A DNA stretch of 63,570 nt from Porticoccus sp033791605 (GTDB taxonomy: Bacteria; Pseudomonadota; Gammaproteobacteria; Pseudomonadales; Porticoccaceae), in contig JASJGJ010000033.1 in the NCBI GenBank assembly GCA_033791605.1, positions 1 through 63,570 of the forward strand, written 5' to 3'. The notes under the pieces were generated by a model, which made no database searches, was not told where the DNA came from, and saw only the letters and a program-made list of their open reading frames with translations. The translations under genes were made by a program, and so were the position numbers. Shown here in pieces: positions 1-7,401 of the stretch (position 1 is its first letter; every line of letters begins with the position of its first letter).

Positions 1-321
1 TCTGGCTGGTATTAGGAGTGCTGTGACGACAAAGTACTTTCTGATGGGCCAAAATACCTAGTGATTAATAAGTCAGCATTAAGCTTTATTTAAGTGTGCA
101 TTAAGTGATAAACAAGTGGAATACAGTGTTTTTTTCAGCGAATCGCTTTCTTACACCCATGTAACATAGTCTAATATGGTGGATGATACGTTCGATTGCC
201 TGAAGATCAGGTAATACTTGTTGTAGTCACGTACAGAAGCAATGAAAAGTGGACTTAACTTGGACTTAAGTTTTTTTTGGAGAAAAATAGGGAAGGCTAA
301 AAGCAGCCTAACTTATTGAAA
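1..321. other. left flank of the island, no gene seen
   Basis: No open reading frame of note on either strand. This is the chromosomal side of the left attachment site; before insertion it would have lain directly 3' of the tRNA-Met gene. A 17-bp string at 101-117 (ttaagtgataaacaagt) recurs at 10529-10545 inside the island, and ggactta is repeated around 250-268. I assign no function. Confidence 0.5.
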
Positions 322-371
322 TATATGGTAGCTACGGGTGGACTTGAACCACCGACCCCAGCATTATGAAT
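322..371 (-). repeat. left attachment site (attR), 50-bp tRNA-Met 3'-half repeat
   Basis: Identical over 50 bases to 12870-12919. The repeat covers the 3' half of tRNA-Met from the anticodon loop through the CCA end. Beyond base 371 the sequence departs completely from tRNA, so this copy has no 5' half and cannot make a tRNA. It is the displaced end left by site-specific integration into a tRNA gene. Confidence 0.93.
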
Positions 372-930
372 TCGTAGTTATATCAGTAACTTATTGTTTT
401 TATTAGCCATTAATGCGTTCGCTCACAGCACATTTGCATCACAACGCATAACAATGCAGGACTATCTCCCGCAAAACCCCCGCAAGTAATTGACTTCCCC
501 TGATGTTGTTTTAGAGGAAATAGATCCAAATTTTACCTATACACCGGGAATTGAAAAATTTGAAGAGTAATCAGAGTTGATATATTGGGGGTTTAAGTAT
601 GAACTTTCCTCTTCGATTGCTAGCGATGGATGAGGTGTGGTTGAAACGGTACTATCCAAAAAGCACTATGGAGCTAAGTGTTATAGCTGTAAGAGTCTTT
701 CTATGTACAGTTTTGAATCATTGTCGCGTTCTGCGCGACCGGGCTTGTTCTTCGTGAGAAAAGGCAGTTGTAACAGGAATAAACTGACTTACTTGTTAAT
801 AAGAGTAATGTATATTGGTTCAAACATAATTGATTACATCTTATTGAAAAATTCCAGCCTCAGTACATTATGTCGCCGCAATAATTTAATCACGAGACTG
901 GGGTCACGAGGCAAGATAAAGGGATAAACT
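372..930. other. island left end, no intact gene
   Basis: No convincing intact gene. A 27-codon open stretch at 490-570 ends in TAA and reads like the C-terminus of a lost protein (LTSPDVVLEE...EKFEE). The string ctcccgcaaaacccccgca at 466-484 resembles 12797-12815 near the other end of the island (17 of 19 bases), so it may be an integrase arm site or a trace of an older integrase gene. The ribosome binding site and promoter of the regulator at 931 must lie in the last part; AAAGGGA precedes its ATG. Confidence 0.4.
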
Positions 931-2280
931 ATGTCATCGGAATTAACTTTTCGTTGTGTTATCGCCGACACTGATGATGAACATAACGCTACGCTGGCGT
1001 CATTGATTGAAGATGTAGGTTTAAGCCATCGAATCTGTAAGACAGTGGACGAGCTAAAAGACACTCTTGATAACACGGCAGATATTGTATTTGGTTTCTT
1101 GTCCCTTGATTTGATACAAAAGAATAATTTTGGTTTGCTTAAACACCCTCAATTGATCGATATTGATCTTGCGATTATTCATACTGAGGACGATCCCAAT
1201 TCTGCTACCGCAGCTATTGACCTAGGAGCCACCTATTTTTTCTGTAAACCTCTGAATACTTTATTTGTTAGTGAAATACTTCAAGATCTGATGATGGAGC
1301 TAAGCGCGTTAAACGAAAATCAGAATGATTCCCTTGGGGTCTGCTCATTGGACCAATTCGGGTTGTTGCGAGGCAGCTCGAAAGTTATGTACAAGCTTTA
1401 TCGAACCCTTCGAAAAGTGGCCGCGACCGATGCTTCGGTGTTGCTGGTTGGCGAAAGTGGTACAGGCAAGGAGCTGGCAGCTCAAACTATCCATGAATTG
1501 TCTGAACGTTGTGATAAACCTTTTGTAGCCATGAACTGCGGAGCCATTCCTCCTGAATTGGTGGAAAGCGAATTGTTCGGTCACGAAAAAGGTAGTTTCA
1601 GTGGGGCTGATAAAAAACGCATAGGTTATTTTGAACAGGCCGCCGGTGGCACATTGCTGCTGGATGAAATTGGTGAAATGCCGATTGATACTCAAGTGAA
1701 ATTTTTGCGCGTTTTAGAGTCCAAAAAATTTCGTCGGGTAGGCGGCGAACATGCTTTAGAATCAGATGTTCGCATTATTGCGGCAACCAATAGGAATCCT
1801 ACAGAGGCTATTAAACAGAACCTGCTGCGGGAGGATCTGTATTTTCGTATTGCACAATTTCCTCTTTATATGCCACCGTTAAGGGATCGCCGTGGTGATA
1901 TTGTTGGCTTGGCTCAATACTTTCTGAACGAACTTAATGAAGAAAATGGCACGCAGAAAGGCCTTTCTGAAAATGTTAAAGACTTGATTACAGAATACTC
2001 TTGGCCAGGAAATGTTCGAGAACTGAAAAGTGCTACAGAGCGCGCTTATATCTTGGCGGGAGAAATACTGGAAAGTGGACATTTTCCTAACGAGCATATA
2101 GACCTTGAAGATAACGACGACTACCTTAGAGTCTCTGTGGGTAGTCCCTTAGAAGAAACCGAGAAGAAGCTGATTTTTGCAACTCTTGAATCCACAGGGG
2201 GTGATAAAAAAATCACGGCTGATCAGTTGGGTGTTTCTCTGAAAACGCTATATAACAAATTAAACAGTTATGAGGGCTAA
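931..2280 (+). CDS. sigma-54-dependent (NtrC-type) transcription activator with atypical receiver
   Basis: A 449-residue bacterial enhancer-binding protein. It has an N-terminal receiver-like domain (about 1-120), a sigma-54 interaction AAA+ domain (about 143-375) and a Fis-type helix-turn-helix (about 425-446). Visible motifs are Walker A GESGTGKE (174-181), a sigma-54 contact loop reading GSFSGA instead of GAFTGA (221-226), Walker B LLLDEIGE (242-249) and WPGNVREL (358-365). The receiver keeps the acidic pair (around D13-D16) and the lysine (CKP, K106). However, the phospho-acceptor aspartate expected at the end of beta-3 is Phe56, so classical phosphorylation is unlikely, and no sensor kinase gene is nearby. 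It is convergent with the PRC gene. The -24/-12 promoters in the same island suggest it drives the island's stress genes; that link is inference. Confidence 0.93.
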   Translation: MSSELTFRCVIADTDDEHNATLASLIEDVGLSHRICKTVDELKDTLDNTADIVFGFLSLDLIQKNNFGLLKHPQLIDIDLAIIHTEDDPNSATAAIDLGATYFFCKPLNTLFVSEILQDLMMELSALNENQNDSLGVCSLDQFGLLRGSSKVMYKLYRTLRKVAATDASVLLVGESGTGKELAAQTIHELSERCDKPFVAMNCGAIPPELVESELFGHEKGSFSGADKKRIGYFEQAAGGTLLLDEIGEMPIDTQVKFLRVLESKKFRRVGGEHALESDVRIIAATNRNPTEAIKQNLLREDLYFRIAQFPLYMPPLRDRRGDIVGLAQYFLNELNEENGTQKGLSENVKDLITEYSWPGNVRELKSATERAYILAGEILESGHFPNEHIDLEDNDDYLRVSVGSPLEETEKKLIFATLESTGGDKKITADQLGVSLKTLYNKLNSYEG

Positions 2281-2286
2281 CCTTCT

Positions 2287-2535
2287 TTAGTGGCATTTCT
2301 GTGCAAGCACTAATTCACCGATGTGTGTGAGAAAGAATGTCTGCCGTGATTTATCAAAGCGCATGGCTGACCAAGGCAGCGTGACAGTTTTATTTGTATC
2401 CGTCATTAACCGTAAACTTTTGACAATTCCGGTATAAGGATCTATTAAAAGTTCATCGATACTACCGATGAACTCACCGGAAACCTTAAAGACATCCGAT
2501 TCAATCAAATTATATAATACGACGTTATTAGTCAT
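2287..2535 (-). CDS. PRC-barrel domain protein
   Basis: An 82-residue protein that is essentially one PRC-barrel: FKVSGEFIGSIDELLIDPYTG followed by an LRL-type strand and an LPW motif. PRC-barrel proteins include the RimM C-terminal domain and many small stress-linked proteins of unknown role, so no reaction can be assigned. It is the last gene of a minus-strand run that starts with the BON gene at 5762, separated by 43 bases from the AI-2E permease gene. Its stop lies six bases from the stop of the convergent sigma-54 activator, with no clear terminator between them. Confidence 0.8.
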   Translation of the reverse strand: MTNNVVLYNLIESDVFKVSGEFIGSIDELLIDPYTGIVKSLRLMTDTNKTVTLPWSAMRFDKSRQTFFLTHIGELVLAQKCH

Positions 2536-2578
2536 TGGATGTTCACCATTGTTTGTTTTTCATTTGTCCCCTGTTTTT

Positions 2579-3709
2579 TTAACGATCCATCAGTTGAGAA
2601 AATCGAGAAAAGTTGGGCAGGTTGTCTAACATCACCTTGATGGAAACCATAATGGGAACAGCTAATAAAGCTCCTGAAATACCCCATAACCAACTCCAAA
2701 AAACCACAGCAAGAAAGATGACAGCAGGGTTTAGTGATAATTGCTTACCCAGAACTGCCGGTGTCAATAACTGACTTTCGAGGACGTTTAGGCCAGCAAA
2801 GAGCAAGGGTGGATACAGGGCTTCGGCAAATGAGGGGTAGTTCAAAATACCAACTAGGCATAGCATTCCCATCATGATTAATGGTCCCAGATAGGGAATA
2901 AAGTTAAGTACCATCGCCAACACACCCCACAACAGTGGATTCGGTACTTCAATGAGCCACATTACTAAAAATACACAAATTCCTAATATGGTATTTATCA
3001 GAGATATCGATCTCAAATGATGGGCAACATCCCGCTGAATAGTTTTGATGATGGTAAATATTTGTTTGTGTTGGCTGTAGTTGCTGCCCAGTTTTACCAG
3101 TTTTCTAAGAAAGCTGTCGCCAGCCGATAGCAAAAAGAAAGTTAGAAATACAATAATGGCAAAGGATGCCAAGGTGGCAGGCAGTGAATCAGTAAGCTGT
3201 TTAAGGAGGCTTGGTTTTGCTACCTCTAGAGAAACCTTTTCATCTTGTTGGCTAGTTTCTGTAAGTTCGGTCAGCTCTTCAACTTTCTCTGATATTTCCT
3301 GTATGTCTGAAAGCGGGGTGGAGAAAGATAAAACCCGTCTTTCCAGATCTAGTAATGCTCTCGGGGCCTTTTTTAGCCACTGTTCTGCTGGTTCCCCCAG
3401 TTGCATGATGGCGCCACCTAATAAAATGAGAATCATCATAATTAACGCGCCGCTGCTGACGGTTACAGCAATACCTTTTGTCTTCAGGTACATGACCAAT
3501 GGTGATAACAGGATATTCAGATAAATGGAAAAAAAGATCGGAATCAATATGGGAGCAGCTATAAACAACATAAAGCAAAGTGAGAGAACCGACAGAATTG
3601 TCAGGGGAACTGATAATTGTTTAGGGTTGAATTCGGTGCATTTTGAAGCAGGTCGTTGAGTAGGTGGGTTCTCAGTATTACTCTCGATTAAATTTTTTGT
3701 CTTTTTCAT
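2579..3709 (-). CDS. AI-2E family transporter (PF01594-type permease)
   Basis: A 376-residue membrane protein. A hydrophilic N-terminal tail (about 35 residues) is followed by two or three hydrophobic segments, a central soluble region with charged helices (about 125-175) and a cluster of C-terminal membrane spans. The C-terminal half has the family pattern NPLLWGVLAMVLNFIPYLGP and an NP-A-I-F-L span. The family exports small molecules or ions (TqsA autoinducer-2, Na+/H+ antiport in some members); the substrate here is unknown. It lies nine bases after the YqjK-like gene in the same operon. Homologues commonly appear with CsbD, BON and DUF883 genes in stress clusters. The start ATG has only a weak ribosome binding site, consistent with translational coupling. 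Confidence 0.9.
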   Translation of the reverse strand: MKKTKNLIESNTENPPTQRPASKCTEFNPKQLSVPLTILSVLSLCFMLFIAAPILIPIFFSIYLNILLSPLVMYLKTKGIAVTVSSGALIMMILILLGGAIMQLGEPAEQWLKKAPRALLDLERRVLSFSTPLSDIQEISEKVEELTELTETSQQDEKVSLEVAKPSLLKQLTDSLPATLASFAIIVFLTFFLLSAGDSFLRKLVKLGSNYSQHKQIFTIIKTIQRDVAHHLRSISLINTILGICVFLVMWLIEVPNPLLWGVLAMVLNFIPYLGPLIMMGMLCLVGILNYPSFAEALYPPLLFAGLNVLESQLLTPAVLGKQLSLNPAVIFLAVVFWSWLWGISGALLAVPIMVSIKVMLDNLPNFSRFSQLMDR

Positions 3710-3718
3710 AGGTAACTG

Positions 3719-4009
3719 TCAATCAGAATGGCTGTTGTTGTGAAGGTTATTAATAAAGTAACTCACAGCCAGCGGCAAAATTTTCTTCATTATGCTGCAG
3801 TTCTTATCAACGGTAGTGGATTGTTGATTTTTCCGAAAACCAAGACAAAACCCGGCTAGTACAGCTGATCCTAAAATAGCTGGTTTTGTAGCTGTCGTTG
3901 TCATCGCATAAGTTAATAAACCCCATCTGCGGGTAATATTGTGTCGCTGCGCTTGGTTTTCCAACGAGGCTAAGTGAACCTGTTTTTCCAGCTGTTGAGT
4001 ATGTATCAT
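3719..4009 (-). CDS. small YqjK-like protein
   Basis: A 96-residue protein with a charged, glutamine-rich N-terminal helix and a short hydrophobic segment (about 45-62, AILGSAVLAGFCLGF). The start overlaps the stop of the YqjE-like gene by four bases (ATGA), so the two are translationally coupled. Sequence similarity to YqjK is only suggestive, but the order DUF883, YqjE-like, then this gene matches the E. coli yqjD-yqjE-yqjK operon, and that is the main reason for the call. The function of YqjK is not established. Confidence 0.6.
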   Translation of the reverse strand: MIHTQQLEKQVHLASLENQAQRHNITRRWGLLTYAMTTTATKPAILGSAVLAGFCLGFRKNQQSTTVDKNCSIMKKILPLAVSYFINNLHNNSHSD

Positions 4010-4455
4010 AATGTTTCTTGAAAATTAGGTGTTTCAGGCAGTGCTGCTCGGGTAGCTTTAAAACTAAGGTTTGTCAGTAATCGCTGAGAAAGGTTGTGAC
4101 AAAAATACAATAGTAAAAACTGAATTAGAACTATCACCAGTAATGCGACGACTGCCGGTACTTGAAATGTAGTCAGCCCTAAAAAAAGCAGTACCATGGC
4201 TAAAAACCAAAGGCCAAGTAGCAACGCAGCAACAAAAATACCGGTTACCAGTAATGCCATCAGACTGGAAGCTGCTAGTTTTATATCTAGTCTGACACCA
4301 TTAGTTATTGCATCCAAATGATTTGCCAAAGCCAGCCAGAGGGCGGAGATAGACTCCAATAAACTACCATTTGTACTCGCAGTATCTTTGGCCGTTTCAC
4401 TATTGTTTATACGGTCATTCAGATTTTTATTAGCTTCTGACGTAGGGGAGACCAT
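4006..4455 (-). CDS. YqjE-like inner-membrane protein (phage holin 3-6 superfamily)
   Basis: A 149-residue protein with a polar N-terminal 30 residues, an amphipathic stretch and two strong membrane spans (about 68-90 and 97-120). This is the layout of the PF07332 'putative Actinobacterial holin-X / YqjE' family. Despite the family name there is no phage context, and the E. coli homologue is an inner-membrane protein coded beside YqjD. The start ATG shares its A with the DUF883 stop codon (TAATG), and the end overlaps the YqjK-like start. It probably partners the DUF883 protein in the membrane; that is inferred from operon order. Confidence 0.8.
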   Translation of the reverse strand: MVSPTSEANKNLNDRINNSETAKDTASTNGSLLESISALWLALANHLDAITNGVRLDIKLAASSLMALLVTGIFVAALLLGLWFLAMVLLFLGLTTFQVPAVVALLVIVLIQFLLLYFCHNLSQRLLTNLSFKATRAALPETPNFQETL

Positions 4456-4766
4456 TATCCCCCCTTACTGCTTACCAACTTGGAAATAAGGTACCCGGAA
4501 GCAAGCGCAATACCCAAAGATTTTAATGGATTTTTGTGGATATACTGGGTGGTCTTGTGCAAACAGGCCTGTCCTGTCTGTTGGGCGCTGTTGGTAATTT
4601 CGGTAAATTTTTGTTCTGTTAGCTGTGATCCTTGCCGAGCTTTTTTTTCGAGTTCAGCGGAGGATAATGCCACCTTGTCTACTACTTCATGGGCAGTATC
4701 TCTCGCCATGTCGGTGAGTGGCGCTTGTTCCGTTTCCGTGTTGTTCTGAACGGGTTTTTTATTCAT
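4455..4766 (-). CDS. DUF883 / YqjD-ElaB family membrane-anchored protein
   Basis: A 103-residue protein from the ATG at 4766, chosen because AAGGAG lies seven bases upstream; an in-frame start at 4844 would place the palindrome at 4827-4860 inside the coding region. The central part is an amphipathic coiled-coil helix and the C-terminus has the family signature: a YIHKNPLKSLGIALASGYL segment acting as a tail anchor. E. coli YqjD and ElaB are stationary-phase (RpoS-dependent) proteins that bind ribosomes at the inner membrane. Here control looks sigma-54-dependent through the upstream BON promoter rather than RpoS-dependent, which would be a rewiring. Confidence 0.88.
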   Translation of the reverse strand: MNKKPVQNNTETEQAPLTDMARDTAHEVVDKVALSSAELEKKARQGSQLTEQKFTEITNSAQQTGQACLHKTTQYIHKNPLKSLGIALASGYLISKLVSSKGG

Positions 4767-4826
4767 TATGGTCTCCTTGTCGGTATGAATTAAAGGTTCT
4801 GATTGGCCGTTATTCGTGGTGGTTGT

Positions 4827-4860
4827 GTCATAGAAGCCGGGCATGCCCGGCTTCTATGAC
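4827..4860. repeat. 34-bp perfect palindrome between lipoprotein and DUF883 genes
   Basis: The 16 bases at 4827-4842 (gtcatagaagccgggc) are the exact reverse complement of 4845-4860, and the two central bases AT keep the symmetry. On RNA it forms a very stable hairpin. No U-run follows in either direction, so it is not a classical intrinsic terminator. It could protect an upstream mRNA end, attenuate the operon or bind a dimeric protein. It lies 16 bases past the lipoprotein stop codon. Confidence 0.9.
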
Positions 4861-4876
4861 AAGGGCTGCTAGGAAT

Positions 4877-5059
4877 TTAATCAGTTGCGTCATCGATTTC
4901 TCGACGGGCATCATTAGCAGCTTCTTGTACTCCATCGCCTAACTCTTCAATATTTTCACCGAGTTTTTCGACTGGCTCGTTGTCTTCACAACCGGTCAGC
5001 AGCCCCAGTGACAAGAGCAAGCCCAGCAACATAGTGGGTATAAACCTGTATCTGTTCAT
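4877..5059 (-). CDS. small entericidin-like lipoprotein
   Basis: A 60-residue precursor with an N-terminal Arg, a 14-residue hydrophobic core and a clear lipobox LLTGC with the lipidated cysteine at 24. The mature part is only about 37 residues, very acidic and helical (EKLGENIEELGDGVQEAANDA), resembling entericidin or YtxH-like stress lipoproteins. It starts 37 bases after the BON gene stop, with AGGATA-type spacing before the ATG, so it is probably second in the sigma-54 operon. It should be anchored in the inner or outer membrane. No enzymatic role is expected. Confidence 0.82.
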   Translation of the reverse strand: MNRYRFIPTMLLGLLLSLGLLTGCEDNEPVEKLGENIEELGDGVQEAANDARREIDDATD

Positions 5060-5096
5060 TACCTATATATCCTCTTGGTTTGTTTGACGGGGTAGA

Positions 5097-5762
5097 TTAG
5101 CTCTTAGATTTAACATTTAGCATATTTTTCACCTTGTGTACGCCATCAGTGTTTGCGGCAATTTTTTCTGCAAGCTGTTTTTCTTCAGGTGTGGCTACGT
5201 CTCCGTTTAGTGACACTGAATTGTTGAAGGTGTCTACATTGATAGATAAGCCGTGAGTGCTTTGATTGGTGAGTAGCTTACTTTTTACAGATGCGGTGGT
5301 AGTCATATCATCCAGTTTTTGAGACAAAGATCGCTCGTTGGCATCTGCTGACCTCTGAGATTTGGCCTTTGCTTTATCCACTGTCAATTGGTTATCAACA
5401 TCTGCAATGCCTTCAATACTTAACGCTACCTGTTCGGCAAGTTCGCGATCAACATCGGACTCAACAGAACCTGTTAGGGTTGCTTTGCCATTATGTACTT
5501 CGTTACTGATAGTAAAGTTGTTTAGGTGGCGATTGACCAATAGGGCTGTTTCCAGTTTGCCTTCAAGCCAGGCATTTCTAAGCTCGGGTTTGGAGAGACT
5601 ATACTTCCCTTTAGAATGAGCTGAGTTGTGATCCATTTGATGCTTGTTTGAATCAACCCCTTGGTTATTGTTGTTATCTCCCGCTAGGGCAGGCAAGACT
5701 AGGCTGGAACAAAATACCGCGATTGAGGTAGCTGTGAGAATACGATTTGTCATGGGTTTCAT
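5097..5762 (-). CDS. periplasmic protein with two BON domains (OsmY-like)
   Basis: A 221-residue protein with a Sec signal peptide (about 1-28, ending LVLPALA), a charged linker, then two BON domains (about 70-130 and 150-220). These show the typical patterns GKATLTGSVES...AEQVALSIEGIADVDNQL and NNSVSLNGDVAT..KQLAEKIAANTDGVHKVKNML. BON proteins such as OsmY bind phospholipid or act as periplasmic chaperones during osmotic stress. The start is supported by AAGGAG six bases upstream. It is the first gene of the minus-strand stress operon. A sigma-54-type promoter (5826-5841) lies 64 bases upstream of the start codon. Confidence 0.92.
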   Translation of the reverse strand: MKPMTNRILTATSIAVFCSSLVLPALAGDNNNNQGVDSNKHQMDHNSAHSKGKYSLSKPELRNAWLEGKLETALLVNRHLNNFTISNEVHNGKATLTGSVESDVDRELAEQVALSIEGIADVDNQLTVDKAKAKSQRSADANERSLSQKLDDMTTTASVKSKLLTNQSTHGLSINVDTFNNSVSLNGDVATPEEKQLAEKIAANTDGVHKVKNMLNVKSKS

Positions 5763-5825
5763 AAAAGTCTCCTTAGTTATTTATCCTATAAATTTGTTGA
5801 GTATTCATCTTCACTGTTATGACCA

Positions 5826-5841
5826 AGCACTTTCTGTGCCA
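5826..5841 (-). promoter_or_regulatory. sigma-54 -24/-12 promoter of the BON operon
   Basis: Reading the minus strand, TGGCACA-N4-GTGCT: a perfect -24 element TGGCAC and a -12 element one base from TTGCT, at the required spacing. Transcription would start near 5815, leaving a leader of about 50 bases before the BON ATG at 5762. This is the weakest of the three sigma-54 sites in the island because of the T-to-G change in the -12 box. Confidence 0.7.
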
Positions 5842-6006
5842 ACCGCAGGAAAGCTTGATAATCGACCATTGTTGCCAGTTGTTGTGGTGAAAAACTGTAA
5901 GAATTACATTTCTGTTGGTAAAAATTACTAGCATAGCCTTCAGTGATGGTGGCGGATGGGATGACAACCATTATTTATAGAAAGACTTCGGTCGACTTAC
6001 CCGAAA

Positions 6007-6106
6007 TATGAATATTCTTCTGCTTAAGAATATCTAACCGTCGAAGGGAAGTTCATATTAAAAATCAATATGCTAAAGCCAGGGAAATACTGTAAGAATA
6101 TTCATA
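6007..6106. promoter_or_regulatory. candidate enhancer (UAS) between two divergent sigma-54 promoters
   Basis: The 13-mer tatgaatattctt at 6007-6019 is repeated as its exact reverse complement at 6094-6106, and a half copy (aagaatat) lies at 6026-6033. The longer string actgtaagaat at 6089-6099 recurs at 5894-5904. The block lies about 130-230 bases upstream of the promoter at 6235 and 165-280 from the one at 5841, the usual distance for a bacterial enhancer-binding protein. Binding by the regulator at 931 is inference. Confidence 0.5.
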
Positions 6107-6234
6107 ACAGCACGCTTATCGAATCATGTATGGAGTTTAAACAGTGTTAGAGGGTGTCCTCTGCCAAAGATAAAGAGACGAGATTGGGGTGGACTTATAA
6201 TCAAGGGTTTGAATTTATTTTTATATTTTGGATG

Positions 6235-6250
6235 TGGCATGGCTCTTGCT
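6235..6250 (+). promoter_or_regulatory. sigma-54 -24/-12 promoter of the DUF1328 gene
   Basis: TGGCATG-N4-TTGCT with the invariant GG and GC pairs exactly spaced. It lies 37 bases upstream of the DUF1328 ATG, giving a leader of about 25 bases that includes the AAGGAG site. This shows the true start is 6287 and not the longer in-frame start at 6209, which would lie upstream of the promoter. Confidence 0.85.
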
Positions 6251-6286
6251 TTGCATAGAGAGATATTAATAAAAAAGGAGATTACA

Positions 6287-6454
6287 ATGCTTTATTGGGC
6301 TTTTATGTTTCTAGTCATTGCTATTATAGCTGGTATATTCGGTCTAACCGGGGTTGCTGCAGTTGCTTCCGAAGTAGCTTGGATTCTTTTTGTTCTGGGT
6401 CTAATTTTGGCAGTAGTATTTTTTATTATGGGCCGCAGACCTCCAAAGCTATAA
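6287..6454 (+). CDS. DUF1328 small membrane protein
   Basis: A 55-residue protein made of two hydrophobic helices (about 2-22 and 30-49) with a short basic tail (GRRPPKL). The pattern MLYWAFMFLVIAIIAGIFGLTGVA is the signature of DUF1328 / YtjA-like small membrane proteins, common in proteobacterial stress clusters beside CsbD and BON genes. A strong ribosome binding site AAAAAGGAG ends six bases before the ATG. It is transcribed alone: a consensus sigma-54 promoter lies just upstream and a strong terminator just downstream. Function unknown. Confidence 0.88.
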   Translation: MLYWAFMFLVIAIIAGIFGLTGVAAVASEVAWILFVLGLILAVVFFIMGRRPPKL

Positions 6455-6460
6455 CCATCA

Positions 6461-6500
6461 ATTAAATCTGGGGGATGTTCCCCCCAGATTTAATTTTTAA
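6461..6500 (+). terminator. rho-independent terminator after the DUF1328 gene
   Basis: A 14-bp perfect stem, attaaatctggggg at 6461-6474 with its complement at 6481-6494, a six-base loop, then a T-rich run. It starts seven bases after the stop codon, so the DUF1328 gene is monocistronic. Confidence 0.9.
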
Positions 6501-6958
6501 CCATCTTTTTTAAAAGATCTCATCATAAGTAATTATGCCGCTGATATAGTTTTCCCGCTTTCATTGACTGGTCTAAAGATTAATCGGAATTGGTGCTCAC
6601 CGAGATTAGATTAAGTTGAGTCTCACCAACAATAGTTGAAAACGAAGTATCCGCTGCATATCGAACGATACCAATACGAACAATGCCGGATCACTGGTGC
6701 TACCTTGGTCGAATAAAACAAAGCACCAACGCACTTGCAAAAAGTCCACTTAAAATAACACTTTAACTCAGTTGGATAAAATCCCACAGAACAGCTAGAA
6801 ACATAGCGGCACAGCCGTACCTAGTGCCTGAAACAAGGTAATGTATGTCCAAATTATTTGTAATTAATGCATCATTAGTTGTAAGTATTTCAATAATTCT
6901 GACTAATATTTTTAGCTAATACGCAGAATTACAACGCTTACCCAATGCCTTACTAACT
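6501..6958. other. intergenic, possible decayed minus-strand membrane ORF
   Basis: No intact gene. On the minus strand, from an ATG at 6804 down to about 6580, one frame reads like a broken membrane protein: hydrophobic MFLAVLWDFIQL, then after a stop a second hydrophobic stretch SVILSGLFASALVLCFI, then after two more stops VRIGIVRYAADTS. I cannot name the family. The last 100 bases carry the sigma-54 promoter of csbD. Confidence 0.3.
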
Positions 6959-6974
6959 TGGCATTCCAATTGCA
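6959..6974 (+). promoter_or_regulatory. sigma-54 -24/-12 promoter of csbD
   Basis: TGGCATT-N4-TTGCA, a full match to the consensus with correct spacing. The start point would be near 6986, about 50 bases upstream of the csbD ATG. Together with the sites at 5826 and 6235 it makes three sigma-54 promoters in 1.2 kb, all in front of stress-type genes. Confidence 0.85.
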
Positions 6975-7037
6975 GTTTATCAACTACTGCTATTTTTGCA
7001 GTACTAACCCTCGAGCAGAAATTTTAGGAGCATTGTT

Positions 7038-7238
7038 ATGAACAAAGAGATTCTGAAAGGAAAATGGAAACAACTTAAAGGTGACGCCCAAAAGCAATGG
7101 GGCAAGCTGACTAATGATGATTTGGATGTTATCGATGGCCAACAAGAAAAACTTACTGGGAAACTTCAGGAACACTATGGACAGTCCAAAGACGAGGCTG
7201 AAAAGGCTGTCGATGAATTTTGTAAGAAACATGGTTGA
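7038..7238 (+). CDS. csbD: CsbD family general stress protein
   Basis: A 66-residue hydrophilic protein with the CsbD core: NKEILKGKWKQLKGDAQKQWGKLTNDDLDVIDGQQEKLTGKLQEHYG, ending with a helical acidic tail. CsbD proteins are abundant small stress proteins (SigB-controlled in Bacillus, YjbJ in E. coli) of unknown mechanism. TTTAGGAG lies before the ATG. A consensus sigma-54 promoter upstream implies sigma-54 control rather than the RpoS/SigB control usual for the family. A weak hairpin follows at 7318-7348, then the ferritin remnant and the superoxide dismutase gene. Confidence 0.93.
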   Translation: MNKEILKGKWKQLKGDAQKQWGKLTNDDLDVIDGQQEKLTGKLQEHYGQSKDEAEKAVDEFCKKHG

Positions 7239-7317
7239 TTATTCAATGAGCCATCATCCAAAGAGGGTGTTCATGAATTAACTGGTATGAAGGAACAATT
7301 AAGTAGCCTCTACTCTT

Positions 7318-7348
7318 ACCTGCCAAAGTCCATTGGATTTTGGCAGGT
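7318..7348 (+). terminator. possible terminator hairpin after csbD
   Basis: Inverted repeat acctgccaaa (7318-7327) and tttggcaggt (7339-7348) with an 11-base loop. There is no U-run after the stem, so termination may be weak and read-through into the superoxide dismutase gene is possible. Confidence 0.5.
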
Positions 7349-7401
7349 ATTCAATAACGAAGTAACGACAGCAGAAATATTACTAAACAAAGGGAGAAAA
7401 C

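Noticed and set aside
322..371. A second tRNA-Met gene at the left end
   Set aside because: Only the 3' half matches; beyond base 371 there is no anticodon stem partner, D-arm or acceptor 5' strand.
637..927. 96-codon frame before the sigma-54 activator
   Set aside because: No ribosome binding site, no recognisable domain, unlike-protein composition, and it occupies the expected promoter region of the activator.
4006..4455. Prophage holin
   Set aside because: The holin-type family name only reflects PF07332; the neighbours are YqjD- and YqjK-like stress genes and no lysis or phage genes are present.
5773..5971. Two overlapping minus-strand frames of 61 and 64 codons upstream of the BON gene
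   Set aside because: They overlap the sigma-54 promoter at 5826-5841 and show no domain or ribosome binding site.
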